Part shown: in pieces, positions 9,815-19,369 of the stretch
Numbering within the stretch: the first letter of the stretch is position 1
Layout of the letters: every line of letters starts with the position of its first letter
Assembly: GCA_965261055.1 (NCBI GenBank)
Contig: OZ253440.1
Location: forward strand, 496,001-560,000
DNA from: G965261055 sp965261055 [NCBI: Fibrobacteria bacterium]
GTDB taxonomy: Bacteria > Fibrobacterota > Fibrobacteria > UBA11236
Length of the DNA: 64,000 nt
Direction: 5' to 3'
The notes under the pieces: model-generated
Told to the model about the DNA's origin: nothing
The model's database searches: none
What the model saw: the letters and a program-made list of their open reading frames with translations, nothing else
Program-made: the position numbers and the translations under genes

Positions 9815-10816
9815 ATGATTACTTTAGGTATAGAGACCTCTTGCGATGATACTTCTTGTGGGATTGTGGATGATAAATTAAATGTTTTAGCTAATGTTGT
9901 TTACTCTCAAATAGACCAACACCGTATTTATGGTGGAATTGTTCCTGAAATTTCCTCTAGGGCACATTTAGAAAAAATTAGTGTAATCTTAGAGCAAACT
10001 TTAATAGAAGCTAACATTTCGATTGATGACATTGATTTATTTTCATTTACTCGTGGCCCTGGCTTAATGGGTTCTTTACTGGTAGGTGCATTTTTTACTC
10101 AAGGTTTAGCAATTGATAACTGTAAACCGATAGAAGGTGTTAACCATTTAGAAGGACATTTGATGAGTGTGCATTTATCAAATCCAGACTTAAAACCTCC
10201 TTTTTTATGTTTAACTGTTTCTGGAGGACATACGGATCTTTGTATCGTTAAAAACTTTTTTAATTATGAGGTTATTGGACATACACGTGATGATGCGGTA
10301 GGAGAAGCATTTGATAAGTGCGGTAAAATTTTAGGATTAGGTTATCCAGCTGGTCCTATTGTATCTAAGTTAGCAAAACTAGGTCAAAAAGATTTTGTTC
10401 ATTTTCCAAGAGCACTAGATCAAAAAGGGTGTTGGGATTTTTCTTTTAGTGGCTTAAAGACTTCTTTTATACGTTATGTCGAGAGTCAATCAAAAGCTTT
10501 TTTAAAAGAACACATAAATGATATTTGTGCTTCTTTAGAAAATGCAATTGTTGATATTTTAGTAAAAAAAAGTATTCAGGCTTTAAAAGCATTTAAACTA
10601 AATATCGTGGTAATTTGTGGAGGAGTTTCTGCAAATACATATTTACGAAACACAATGACATTCAAAACTGAAAATTTAGATTTTCAAACAATTGTGCCAG
10701 ATTTTGCTTATTGCACAGATAACGGTGCAATGATTGCTTCCGTTGCTCAAATGCGATATAACCATGATTGTCTTTTAAAGCAGACTGAAGTGAAACCTAA
10801 TTTATATTGGTTTTAG
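9815..10816 (+). CDS. tsaD: tRNA N6-threonylcarbamoyladenosine transferase TsaD
   Basis: Transfers threonylcarbamoyl to A37 of ANN-decoding tRNAs, together with TsaB/TsaE. The 333 residues are full length. It begins with GIETSCDDTS, carries the metal-binding NHLEGH motif near residue 111, the nucleotide-binding motif VSGGHTDL and a C-terminal TDNGAMIA. The ATG at 9815 gives the standard N-terminus. It is monocistronic here; the next 960 bases contain only decayed sequence. Confidence 0.98.
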   Translation: MITLGIETSCDDTSCGIVDDKLNVLANVVYSQIDQHRIYGGIVPEISSRAHLEKISVILEQTLIEANISIDDIDLFSFTRGPGLMGSLLVGAFFTQGLAIDNCKPIEGVNHLEGHLMSVHLSNPDLKPPFLCLTVSGGHTDLCIVKNFFNYEVIGHTRDDAVGEAFDKCGKILGLGYPAGPIVSKLAKLGQKDFVHFPRALDQKGCWDFSFSGLKTSFIRYVESQSKAFLKEHINDICASLENAIVDILVKKSIQALKAFKLNIVVICGGVSANTYLRNTMTFKTENLDFQTIVPDFAYCTDNGAMIASVAQMRYNHDCLLKQTEVKPNLYWF

Positions 10817-10899
10817 TTTTTCGGGATTGATGTAAAAAAATAATTTATGTAGGCTAACTCTTATTGCTTCATTTCTTGGGCTAAACTTAAAGGAACTTT

Positions 10900-11348
10900 A
10901 TGAAAAAATTATTCTCTTATATTCTCTTATTATCTATACAGCTTTTTTTAATATCTTGTGATACTGATTCTTTAATATTTGTGTTAGATAGTATTGAGTC
11001 TTGATCCTGAAATATAAGGTGCAAGTGTACATGTTATTAGTACTAAAGACATAAAGAATACATTGACAAAAGCATTGACAAAAGGTCTGTTAATTTTAAC
11101 AGATTGATTCATTAGGTCGCTATTTTGTAGATGTTAATATTCTAGCAGTAAAAAAAAAGATTATAGTATTGTGGTAGAAGATAGTTTTGATTGAGTTACT
11201 GGTGAAATAGTCAATTTTGAAATGAGGAGGTGTGTCTTAAAGATTTGATACAAGTGAAAAAAAAATTGATTACGAAAAACAAAAAAGAGGCATTAATGTG
11301 ATTTCAGAATTAATTAGATAATCTATTACTAAACTGAAATCAAAATAA
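10900..11348 (+). pseudogene. Decayed lipoprotein gene, unknown family
   Basis: A lipoprotein-like N-terminus (MKKLFSYILLLSIQLFLISC) starts at the ATG at 10900 and stops after 34 codons at 11004. Beyond it, fragments on the same strand but in shifting frames read as protein: HVISTKDIKNTLTKALTKG, DSLGRYFVDVNI, YSIVVEDSFD, VTGEIVNFEMRRCVLK and KKKIDYEKQKRGINVISELI, the last ending near 11348. More scattered coding-like pieces (SSFNAVDSNIQSALLVKK, NIDFQAIPVIVKPRIQ) reach about 11580. I do not recognise the family. The signal peptide contains a tandem 10-base duplication (10911-10930). The gap from 10817 to 11780 contains nothing else I can support. Confidence 0.55.
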
Positions 11349-11780
11349 TCTCTTTCTTTAATCATTACAAAACTTTTAGCCTCTTATCTTTTAAATGACA
11401 CTAAAAAAAAAAATTAAAAAATATTTACAATTGAAATAAAGCACTATATTAAAGATAAATCTTCTTTCAATGCTGTTGATTCAAATATTCAATCAGCTCT
11501 ATTGGTAAAGAAAATATTGATTTTCAAGCGATTCCTGTTATTGTAAAACCAAGAATACAGTAACAAAGAAGTAAAATAGAATTATACGACTTGATACTTT
11601 CTTGAATATTTATTCTTTAATTTAAAGTAATCTTTCATATTATAGATCTGTTAAGTTTATAGTTTTTAAATTCACTACTTACTCGGCTTAATATTCATTA
11701 TTAACAACATAAACCACTAGACACTAGATGATAATTAATTTCATTATTAAGAAAGGAATTTTTTTGAAAATAAAAAATCC

Positions 11781-12530
11781 CTAAAAGGATACTTTCATCA
11801 TTAAACTAATTTGATTTGGAGTAATTAAAGAAATAACTTCATCAAAGGACAAAATAGTATTTTGCTTGGATTTAGGGTTTTGTCTATAGCTATAGATTGT
11901 ATGGATTACACTAAAAACTCGTATTAAAATGAGACTGCCAATTATCCAAGAGGTGGATGTTTTTGTTTTTTCATAATTTTGAAAACTATTAATAAATTTT
12001 CTCCAATTTTGAGTATTTTGAGGGTTGGTCACTGACCCAAAGTCCCAATAATTTTCAGAACGATTTGGAATATCAAAATTTTCTGGAGAAATCCCTTGTA
12101 AGTTTTGAAAATATTCGTAACTATCATTACGGTTGTTTTCATTTAAATAGGCTCTAAATTGAGTTAACCTACGTAAAAAGTCATCATCTTTATGACTTAA
12201 ATCAATTTGTCCGTAGCGAGATCCTATTGATCGTGTATTCTGAAACTGTGAATTTTGAACAAACAAAGAAATGGCTAGTGAGACCCAAGCAAAAGCATCT
12301 ATGCTAGAATAGTATAGACCTGTTTTTGTATCACCTAAATACAAATGGCCAAAGCTAGGAAGAATTGCTGAACCAGCCGATGCTAATAAAATTGATTTTT
12401 GGCTTTTTTTAGAAAAAGAGGGTTGAGAAGAAGATGGAATAAGTTCATCTTCAATAAACTCTATTTGAGAAAAAGAACTGAAGTGAAGGATCAAAAGAAT
12501 AAAAACAATTATTTTCATTTTAAAATTCAA
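11781..12530 (-). CDS. DUF5683-like protein, second of pair
   Basis: A 249-residue protein with a cleavable-looking signal peptide (ends near HFSSFSQ) and a hydrophobic segment containing LLASAGSAILPSFGHLYLGD. This corresponds to the PGxGQxYxGxxxxG core of DUF5683, a family of secreted or membrane proteins of unknown role common in Bacteroidetes-like bacteria. A second hydrophobic stretch lies near residues 190-210. It overlaps the end of its upstream neighbour by 11 bases, so the two are co-translated. Function unknown. Confidence 0.7.
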   Translation of the reverse strand: MNFKMKIIVFILLILHFSSFSQIEFIEDELIPSSSQPSFSKKSQKSILLASAGSAILPSFGHLYLGDTKTGLYYSSIDAFAWVSLAISLFVQNSQFQNTRSIGSRYGQIDLSHKDDDFLRRLTQFRAYLNENNRNDSYEYFQNLQGISPENFDIPNRSENYWDFGSVTNPQNTQNWRKFINSFQNYEKTKTSTSWIIGSLILIRVFSVIHTIYSYRQNPKSKQNTILSFDEVISLITPNQISLMMKVSF

Positions 12531-13515
12531 TGACAGATGTGAAGTTAGTTTTCAAATTAAATTGATTCAAATCTAAAAACGAATAAAAGTGTATTTTTTG
12601 ATACCAAGCTAAAGGTTTCTTTTGATATAATTTTTGGTTATGAAAATAAGCGGTGATAGAAGCATCAATTGCTGAGATAATATGGTTTAAAATAAGACCT
12701 CCAAAAAATAAATTCTGGAAATCAGCTAGCTCTTGAGTCCTCTTAAATAAGGATAAATATTCAATTTGATGAGGACTAACTTTGTTTGGATCGTTTGCGT
12801 CTATCCAACCTAAAGATAGATGTCCACTTTGTCTAGTAATGACAGAATAAAAGTCATCTACATTTTTAAAGCGATTTAAACGATAATTACTGGTATGTAA
12901 TACTGAACTATCTTTTAAATTTCTTTCACCTTGAATAACACCATAATGAGATGTGGAAGTATAAATTTGATTAGAACCAAAATTAAGGCAAGTTAAAAAA
13001 GATCCTTTTGGATCACGATTTGTAGGATCATGTAAAGCTACACATAAATCAGCTCTATTTGAGTAAAGGTCTGCCTTCACAAGATCTGATTGATTTAAAT
13101 TTGTTAAAACATTATCTTCATACTTAGACAAACTATAAAATTGATCTGCAAATTTCTGAGAACTTCTCTTTGCTCTATTTTGTTTCGTAACAACAAAATG
13201 ATACCAACCCATAAATAAAGATGCTTCTATAGTAAGAAAAGCAAGACCTCTAAAATAACTACCAACATAAAACTGTCCAGCACCTGGAACAATTAAAGAA
13301 AGAAATAAAGCTTTTTTTATAGAACGGTAAGCTTTTTGATTTATAGTAGACAAATTTATTTGTTCATAAACTGGTGTAATAGTAGGTGGTAAGGTATTGT
13401 TTTTATTTATTTCTTTTTTAAATAGGTATGATTTAATTCCTTTAGCTTCAGTTTTTTCTTGTGTAAAAACTATAGTTATTAAAGAGAAAATGATAATTAA
13501 GAAAAACTTAGGCAT
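12520..13515 (-). CDS. DUF5683-like protein, first of pair
   Basis: A 331-residue protein with an N-terminal signal peptide and the clear motif LIVPGAGQFYVGSYFRGLAF near residues 75-95, followed by a hydrophobic segment; this is the DUF5683 core. The middle (about residues 120-240) is hydrophilic and unrecognised. A second glycine-rich hydrophobic segment (FGGLILNHIISAIDA) lies near residue 270. It is the first gene of a two-gene minus-strand operon with its smaller paralogue. Function unknown; the family is usually an envelope protein. Confidence 0.72.
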   Translation of the reverse strand: MPKFFLIIIFSLITIVFTQEKTEAKGIKSYLFKKEINKNNTLPPTITPVYEQINLSTINQKAYRSIKKALFLSLIVPGAGQFYVGSYFRGLAFLTIEASLFMGWYHFVVTKQNRAKRSSQKFADQFYSLSKYEDNVLTNLNQSDLVKADLYSNRADLCVALHDPTNRDPKGSFLTCLNFGSNQIYTSTSHYGVIQGERNLKDSSVLHTSNYRLNRFKNVDDFYSVITRQSGHLSLGWIDANDPNKVSPHQIEYLSLFKRTQELADFQNLFFGGLILNHIISAIDASITAYFHNQKLYQKKPLAWYQKIHFYSFLDLNQFNLKTNFTSVIEF

Positions 13516-13715
13516 TCAAGGTAAAGCACAAAATCAGAAAGATAGTTTTATCTGTTTTAAAGAAATAATAATTTATTGATTGATTATTTAAAAAAGGGAA
13601 TAATTTTAGGTCCTTTTATTTAAAACAATTGAAAAAAACGAAAATAATTATTTAACATAATAAAAAACAATGCTTTATATTTAATTAATATTTTGAATAA
13701 AATATCAAAAATAGA

Positions 13716-13744
13716 TTGACTGTAATTTTTAAATAATCTAAAAT
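13716..13744 (+). promoter_or_regulatory. Probable sigma-70-type promoter of trxB
   Basis: TTGACT at 13716-13721 and TAAAAT at 13739-13744 are separated by exactly 17 bases. The -10 ends 32 bases before the trxB ATG. It matches the consensus closely even for an AT-rich region; there is no experimental support. Confidence 0.6.
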
Positions 13745-13776
13745 TTAAACATGCTTCACAAACTTAACAAGGAAAC

Positions 13777-14733
13777 ATGATACAAAATGTTGTTATTGTT
13801 GGCTCTGGACCAGCAGGTCACACAGCTGCCATTTATACTGGTCGTGCCAATCTTTCACCTTTAATGTTTGAAGGTTTCTTGGCTGGAGGAATTGCTGCTG
13901 GTGGACAGTTAACCACAACTACAGAAATTGAGAACTTTCCTGGCTTCCCAAAAGGGATTGATGGAACTGAATTAATGAATTTAATACGGGAACAATCCTT
14001 GAACTCTGGTTGTCAAATTCAAACAAAAACAATTAAAAAAGTAGATGTTAGTCAAAGACCGTTTAAGATTTATACCGAAGATAATCAAGAAGTTTTAGCA
14101 CATACTCTGATTGTTGCTACTGGAGCTACAGCTAAAAGGATGAATTTGTTAGGTGAAGATAAATTTTGGAATCAAGGTATTTCTGCTTGTGCTGTTTGCG
14201 ACGGTGCTTTACCTTTGTTTAGAGATAAACTTCTTATGGTTATTGGCGGAGGTGATTCCGCTGCTGAAGAAGCTTCTTTTTTGACTAAATTTGCCTCTAA
14301 AGTTTATCTAGTTGTTAGAAGAGGTGAGTTAAGAGCTAGTAAAGTGATGGCAGAAAGAGTTAAAGAGAATTCTAAAATTGAAATCCTATGGAATACCGAA
14401 GCCTTGGAAGTTTTAGGCAACCAATTTTTAGAACAGGTTAAAATTTTAAATAATCAAACACAAGAAGAATCGTTTATGAATGTTTCTGGATTGTTTTATG
14501 CAATAGGTCATACACCAAATACGGGTTTTTTAGATAATCAGATAGAACTTGAATCCAATGGTTATATTAAAACTGAAAAGGGCTCAACAAAAACTTCTAT
14601 CAGGGGTGTGTTTGTTGCTGGAGATGTTCAAGATAGCCACTATAGACAAGCTATAACTTCAGCTGGAAGTGGGTGTATGGCTGCGATGGATGCAGAGCAT
14701 TATATTTTCTCTAATAACCTCATCACTAAATAG
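13777..14733 (+). CDS. trxB: Thioredoxin reductase
   Basis: FAD/NADPH enzyme that reduces thioredoxin. The 318 residues are full length. It has the FAD motif VGSGPAGHTAA at residue 8, GGQLTTTTEIENFPGF near 42-57, the redox pair Cys138-Ala-Val-Cys141 followed by DGA, the NADPH motif GGGDSAAEEA and the C-terminal FAD motif AGDVQD. The ATG at 13777 follows a good promoter and a GGA-containing ribosome site. No thioredoxin gene is adjacent. Confidence 0.97.
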   Translation: MIQNVVIVGSGPAGHTAAIYTGRANLSPLMFEGFLAGGIAAGGQLTTTTEIENFPGFPKGIDGTELMNLIREQSLNSGCQIQTKTIKKVDVSQRPFKIYTEDNQEVLAHTLIVATGATAKRMNLLGEDKFWNQGISACAVCDGALPLFRDKLLMVIGGGDSAAEEASFLTKFASKVYLVVRRGELRASKVMAERVKENSKIEILWNTEALEVLGNQFLEQVKILNNQTQEESFMNVSGLFYAIGHTPNTGFLDNQIELESNGYIKTEKGSTKTSIRGVFVAGDVQDSHYRQAITSAGSGCMAAMDAEHYIFSNNLITK

Positions 14734-14877
14734 TATTTCTTAATTAATTATTTTTTATTTAAGTTTATTTCCAATACTATTTTAAAAAAGGGACTTGTTA
14801 TGCTTTAAGATTGTCTATTACAAATTAACAAATATTAAAATTTAAAAATAAATGTGAAAACATAAACCAAAATAAAT

Positions 14878-15711
14878 ATGAAAACACTACTACTTAGCCT
14901 TACGTACACCTTACTCATTGGCTCACTTTTAAGTTGCTTTAAAAAAGAAAACAATGGTAAATTAACAATTAAGGGTTCCGATACAATGGTTCATCTTACT
15001 TCAGCTTGGGCTCAAGAATATATGAAAACAAATGTTGGAAAATTATCTGTAACAGGTGGCGGATCTGGTACTGGAATTGCTGCTTTGTTAAATAGATCAA
15101 CAGATGTCGCAATTGCTTCTCGCAAAATTAAAGATAAAGAAGTCGTATCTGGATCAAAAAAAGAATTACAAATTCAAGAACTTCCAGTTGCTGCTGATGG
15201 AATCTCAATTGTTGTTAATCCATCAAATCCTATTAAAAGTTTAACTTTGGCACAAGTTGAAAAAATTTATACTGGTATTTATACTAATTGGAAACAGCTT
15301 GGTGGTCCTAATTTAGAAATTGTTCCTTTCTCTCGTGAAAACAGTTCTGGAACTTATGTTTTCTTTCAAAAGAAAGCAATGTCTAAAAAAGATTACCACA
15401 AAAGTATTCGTAGATTTCCGTCAAATTCAGCAATCTTAAATACTGTAGCCTCCAATAAAGGTGCGATAGGTTATGTTGGATTAGGTTACTATTTAAAAGC
15501 CATTGGAAAAGTATCTGCAGTTAAATTGGACGGAATTTTACCTACATTAAAAACTATTAGTACAAAAAAATATCCGTTATCAAGATACCTATTTTTCTAC
15601 TACGCTAAAAATAAAGTAACTAAAGCTACAAGGGATTTCATTGCTTTCGTATTAAGTTCAGAAGGACAACAATTAGTTAGTGATGCAGGGTTTGTTTCTG
15701 TAAAGGAATAA
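14878..15711 (+). CDS. pstS: Phosphate ABC transporter substrate-binding lipoprotein
   Basis: Binds phosphate in the periplasm for the PstCAB transporter. The 277 residues begin with a lipoprotein signal (lipobox LLSC, Cys20). Phosphate-binding family segments follow: TIKGSDTM, GGGSGTGIAAL, VAIASRKI, ISIVVNPSNP, FSREN-SSGTY and GAIGYVG. It is first in the order pstS-pstC-pstA-pstB. A strong hairpin lies directly after its stop codon, which would let PstS be made in excess of the membrane components. No phoU or PhoR/PhoB genes are in the window. Confidence 0.96.
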   Translation: MKTLLLSLTYTLLIGSLLSCFKKENNGKLTIKGSDTMVHLTSAWAQEYMKTNVGKLSVTGGGSGTGIAALLNRSTDVAIASRKIKDKEVVSGSKKELQIQELPVAADGISIVVNPSNPIKSLTLAQVEKIYTGIYTNWKQLGGPNLEIVPFSRENSSGTYVFFQKKAMSKKDYHKSIRRFPSNSAILNTVASNKGAIGYVGLGYYLKAIGKVSAVKLDGILPTLKTISTKKYPLSRYLFFYYAKNKVTKATRDFIAFVLSSEGQQLVSDAGFVSVKE

Positions 15712-15724
15712 ATTAGAATTATTG

Positions 15725-15757
15725 GAGAAACAAATTATTATTTGTTTCTCTAATTTT
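15725..15757 (+). terminator. Hairpin between pstS and pstC (probable attenuator)
   Basis: An 11-bp perfect stem (GAGAAACAAAT and its complement) with a 4-base loop spans 15725-15750, followed by TAATTTTA. It sits 14 bases after the pstS stop and 30 bases before pstC. Such a structure would stop part of the transcripts, or protect the pstS message, and so keep PstS in excess. The T-run is weak, so partial read-through is the likelier reading. Confidence 0.6.
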
Positions 15758-15779
15758 ATAATCTTCAGTACTCTTTATT

Positions 15780-16646
15780 ATGCATAAATCAGATCGAATC
15801 GTAAGTTATTGCTTTGGTATCATTGCTTCCATAGCGATTTTAACTGTTTTATTAATTTTTTTATTTCTATTTAAAGAAACATTGCCTTTTGCCTTTGAGC
15901 CAGGTTTATCAAAACTACTCTCTTTTTCATGGGAACCGACTTCTTTTATTGAAGAAACATTTGGGATTATCCCTCTGATTACGGGAACTCTTTCCGTTAC
16001 CCTTCTAGCCTCTATTTTTGCAATTCCTCTCGGAATTATTATTGGGGTTTATATCTCTGAAATGGCTAAAAATAAAGAAAGGGAATTTTTAAAGCCTTTT
16101 ATAGAAACATTAGCTAGCCTTCCTTCTGTTGTTCTTGGATTTTTTGGTTTAGTTACAATTTGTCCATTAGTTAAAAATATTTTTGGATTATCATCAGGGC
16201 AAAATGCTCTATCAGGATCTATAATTTTAGCTATTATGGCTATACCAACAATAGCGTCTATTTCCGAAGATGCTTTACATAGTACACCTCAAAATTATAA
16301 AGATGGAGCTTTTGCATTGGGAGCTAGACCAAACCAAGTTATTTGGAGGATTACAATACCATCTTCTTTATCTGGGATCATTGCTAGTTGTATGCTGGGA
16401 ATAGGGCGCATTATTGGGGAAACAATTGTTGTACTAATGATTACTGGAAATGCATCTTTAACAACTTTAAATCCATTTAAACCAGTTAAAACTATGACAG
16501 CTACTATTGCAGGAGAAATGGGAGAGGTTTCTGTAGGTGGAGAGCATTATGGAGCTTTGTTTGCAATAGGTTTCCTATTACTTATTTTTACATTGACACT
16601 TACGATTATTTCTAAGAAATTTTTAGCAAAAGAAAAATATGCTTAA
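15780..16646 (+). CDS. pstC: Phosphate ABC transporter permease PstC
   Basis: Inner-membrane permease of the Pst phosphate importer. The 288 residues have about six membrane spans. The conserved cytoplasmic loop that contacts PstB reads DGAFALGARPNQVIWRITIP (about residue 175), followed by the GIGRIIGET segment typical of PstC/PstA. Its last bases overlap the start of pstA by 8, implying coupled translation. Confidence 0.95.
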   Translation: MHKSDRIVSYCFGIIASIAILTVLLIFLFLFKETLPFAFEPGLSKLLSFSWEPTSFIEETFGIIPLITGTLSVTLLASIFAIPLGIIIGVYISEMAKNKEREFLKPFIETLASLPSVVLGFFGLVTICPLVKNIFGLSSGQNALSGSIILAIMAIPTIASISEDALHSTPQNYKDGAFALGARPNQVIWRITIPSSLSGIIASCMLGIGRIIGETIVVLMITGNASLTTLNPFKPVKTMTATIAGEMGEVSVGGEHYGALFAIGFLLLIFTLTLTIISKKFLAKEKYA

Positions 16647-17496
16647 TATAAAAGATACTTGCATTAGTGGATTAATACGAATCATTTGCTATTCCGTTAT
16701 CTTTTTTATAGGATACATTCTTTTAGATTTATTGATTAAAGGATTTCCAATTTTCAGTTGGGATTTTTTTACAACTTTTCCCAGAGATAGTGGTGCTGAA
16801 GGGGGTATTTTCCCAGTTATTCTGGGATCTTTCTATCTTATTATTGCTTCAATGCTTTTTACACTCCCAATTGGGATAGGAACTGCAATATATTTAGTTG
16901 AATTTGCTAAACAAAATCGTTTTACAAGAATGCTAGAAATATGCATTATCACTTTAGCAGGAATACCTTCTATTGTTTTTGGTTTATTTGGACTCGGTTT
17001 ATTTGTTATTTTCTTAAACTTTGGAAGTTCAATTTTAGCAGGAAGTTTAACTTTATCTTGTATGGCTTTACCTCTTATCATTACGGCAAGTGTAGAGTCC
17101 CTTAAAAATGTTCCAATAGCCTTAAAAGATGCTAGTTTAGCTTTAGGAGCGACACACTGGACAACAATTCGAAAAATCGTTTTGCCATATGCAATTCCAG
17201 GAATGTCTACAGGTAGTATTTTAGCTGTAGGTCGTGTTGCTGGGGAAACAGCTCCTATTTTATTTACAGCAGCAGCTTTTTTCTTACCAGGATTACCTGA
17301 TTCTATTTTCAGTCAAATTATGGCACTCCCTTATCATCTTTATATCCTATCTACACAACATCCAGAGATAGAAAAAGTACGTCCTTACCAATATGGAACA
17401 GCATTAACATTAATCTTATTAGTATTTACTTTTAATTCTATTGCAATTTATATAAGATACCAAGTTCGAAAAAAATATCATTCTCAAAAAATTTAA
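16639..17496 (+). CDS. pstA: Phosphate ABC transporter permease PstA
   Basis: Second membrane subunit of the phosphate importer; 285 residues with about six spans. It shows GIPSIVFGLFGLGLF near residue 110, the PstB-contact loop DASLALGATHWTTIRKIVLP near 170 and AVGRVAGETAPILFT after it, all standard for PstA. The start overlaps the pstC end, and pstB follows after 30 bases. Confidence 0.95.
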   Translation: MLNIKDTCISGLIRIICYSVIFFIGYILLDLLIKGFPIFSWDFFTTFPRDSGAEGGIFPVILGSFYLIIASMLFTLPIGIGTAIYLVEFAKQNRFTRMLEICIITLAGIPSIVFGLFGLGLFVIFLNFGSSILAGSLTLSCMALPLIITASVESLKNVPIALKDASLALGATHWTTIRKIVLPYAIPGMSTGSILAVGRVAGETAPILFTAAAFFLPGLPDSIFSQIMALPYHLYILSTQHPEIEKVRPYQYGTALTLILLVFTFNSIAIYIRYQVRKKYHSQKI

Positions 17497-17526
17497 TCCC
17501 TAAATACACCTTAAAATAAATATTCT

Positions 17527-18285
17527 ATGAAAGCCAAAATTAAAGTAAATAATTTCAATTTCTATTACAGTGGAATACAAGCTCTAAAAGATATTAATGT
17601 TGATTTATACGATAAGCAAGTAACTGCTTTTATCGGTCCATCTGGTTGTGGAAAATCTACTTTATTGAGATCTTTCAATAGAATGAATGACATGATTCCA
17701 AATATCCAAATTAAAGGGGATATTATCTTAAATAATCAATCTCTTTATAATTCTAGTGATTTGGATGTTTTTATGCTAAGAAAAAATGTAGGAATGGTTT
17801 TTCAAAAGTCTAACCCATTTCCAAAATCAATCTACAATAATGTTGCTTATGGACCGCGTATTCATGGAATTCATGATAAAGAAACATTAGATGAAATTGT
17901 AGAAGATTCTCTAAAAAAAGCTTATTTATGGAATGAAGTTAAAGACCGTTTAAAGATTTCGGCTCTCAGACTCTCTGGAGGTCAGCAACAACGTCTCTGT
18001 ATTGCTCGCTCTTTAGCTGTCAATCCAGAAATTTTATTAATGGATGAGCCAACTTCTGCATTAGACCCTCGTTCAACAATTGCTGTAGAAGAACTTATAA
18101 AAGAACTTATAAAAAATTATACAATTTTAATTGTAACTCACAATATGCAACAAGCATCAAGAGTATCAGACCGAACAGCTTTCTTTTTTGAAGGTGTTTT
18201 AGTTGAGGTAGGCGATACAGAAAAGATTTTTAATAATCCTGATATGAAGCAAACAGAAGATTATATCATTGGTCGTTTTGGATAA
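17527..18285 (+). CDS. pstB: Phosphate ABC transporter ATP-binding protein PstB
   Basis: ATPase that powers phosphate import through PstCA. The 252 residues contain Walker [10 protein letters not shown] (about residue 38), the Q-loop region [20 protein letters not shown] typical of PstB, the ABC signature LSGGQQQR, Walker [14 protein letters not shown] and the H-loop IVTHNM. It is the last gene of the operon; the usual phoU does not follow, and the next gene is convergent. Confidence 0.97.
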   Translation: MKAKIKVNNFNFYYSGIQALKDINVDLYDKQVTAFIGPSGCGKSTLLRSFNRMNDMIPNIQIKGDIILNNQSLYNSSDLDVFMLRKNVGMVFQKSNPFPKSIYNNVAYGPRIHGIHDKETLDEIVEDSLKKAYLWNEVKDRLKISALRLSGGQQQRLCIARSLAVNPEILLMDEPTSALDPRSTIAVEELIKELIKNYTILIVTHNMQQASRVSDRTAFFFEGVLVEVGDTEKIFNNPDMKQTEDYIIGRFG

Positions 18286-18320
18286 AAATAAGAGAATTAA
18301 GAAATAAGATTTATCTTTTC

Positions 18321-19313
18321 CTAATATTGTTTTTTAAAATCAAATGGTTCTTCATCTTTAACGTACCTTGGAACAAGGTATCCAGGTAACTGTTTAAGTA
18401 ATGCCGTATGTAACACTTTCCCTTTCTTAGGGGAAACTTCAAAATGATGTACTCCACTAACTTGATCTACTTGATGTAAATAATAAGGTAGAGTACCACA
18501 TTCAAATAATTTCGTATACAATTTTTTTAAAGTATCAACAGAGTCGTTGATTCCTTTTAATAAAACGGACTGATTTAAAACAAAACAAAATTTTCGTAAT
18601 TCTTGAAGAGCTAAAACACACTCATTTTGTAATTCTTGAGGATGATTACAATGTATAACAAAAATAATTTTTTTTGAATAAGGTTTTAATTTCTCTAAGA
18701 GCTGTGATTTTAAAATTCGGGAAGGTAAAACGATAGGTAGCCTTGAATGAATACGAATTCTTTTAATATGTGGTATTGTATTTATTTTTTCAATCCATTT
18801 TAATATAATAGAATCATTCAACATTAGAGGATCCCCACCACTCAAAATAACTTCTTCAATTTGATTATACTCTATTAAATATTTCCAAAATGCATTATTG
18901 CTTAATAAAGGACTTATCTTATCATATGGAAAATGTTTTCTAAAACAATACCGACAATGTATAGCACAATTAATTGTAGGCATCACTAAAATACGCGATG
19001 AATATTTATGAATAACTCCTGAAAAAATTTCAAATCTCTGATCCATAACGGGATCTTTAATAAACATTTTTTTCTTGTTATTCTCTTCTGTTTGTGGTAA
19101 TACTTGTAATAGCAAAGGGTCAAACCAATTATTTGGTTGCATGCGTTCTACGAAATCTAAAGGAACTTTTTGAGGAAATCTAGGTATATAATCTAATAAA
19201 AATGGAGGGTTTGATATATCCAAAGATAATAATTCTAATACATCTGTAAAAGAAGGACTTTCATGTAACTCTTTTTGCCATGTGTCTAGTTTTTTTGTAG
19301 TGATATAAGACAT
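18321..19313 (-). CDS. epmB: EF-P lysine 2,3-aminomutase-like radical SAM enzyme (EpmB/KamA family)
   Basis: Radical-SAM, PLP-dependent enzyme that, in its best-known relatives, converts alpha-lysine to beta-lysine for modification of EF-P. The 330 residues match EpmB (about 340) rather than the longer catabolic lysine 2,3-aminomutase (about 416). The cluster motif Cys116-x3-Cys120-x2-Cys123 (CAIHCRYC) is intact, followed by EVILSGGDPLM and, near the C-terminus, LLKQLPGYLVPRYV. It is divergent from efp across only 56 bases, which supports the EF-P role. The ligase EpmA is not in the window. Confidence 0.87.
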   Translation of the reverse strand: MSYITTKKLDTWQKELHESPSFTDVLELLSLDISNPPFLLDYIPRFPQKVPLDFVERMQPNNWFDPLLLQVLPQTEENNKKKMFIKDPVMDQRFEIFSGVIHKYSSRILVMPTINCAIHCRYCFRKHFPYDKISPLLSNNAFWKYLIEYNQIEEVILSGGDPLMLNDSIILKWIEKINTIPHIKRIRIHSRLPIVLPSRILKSQLLEKLKPYSKKIIFVIHCNHPQELQNECVLALQELRKFCFVLNQSVLLKGINDSVDTLKKLYTKLFECGTLPYYLHQVDQVSGVHHFEVSPKKGKVLHTALLKQLPGYLVPRYVKDEEPFDFKKQY

Positions 19314-19369
19314 TTTTTATTAACTTTCATTAACTTGAGATTAAGTTAAATTAGAAAAGATTAAATACT

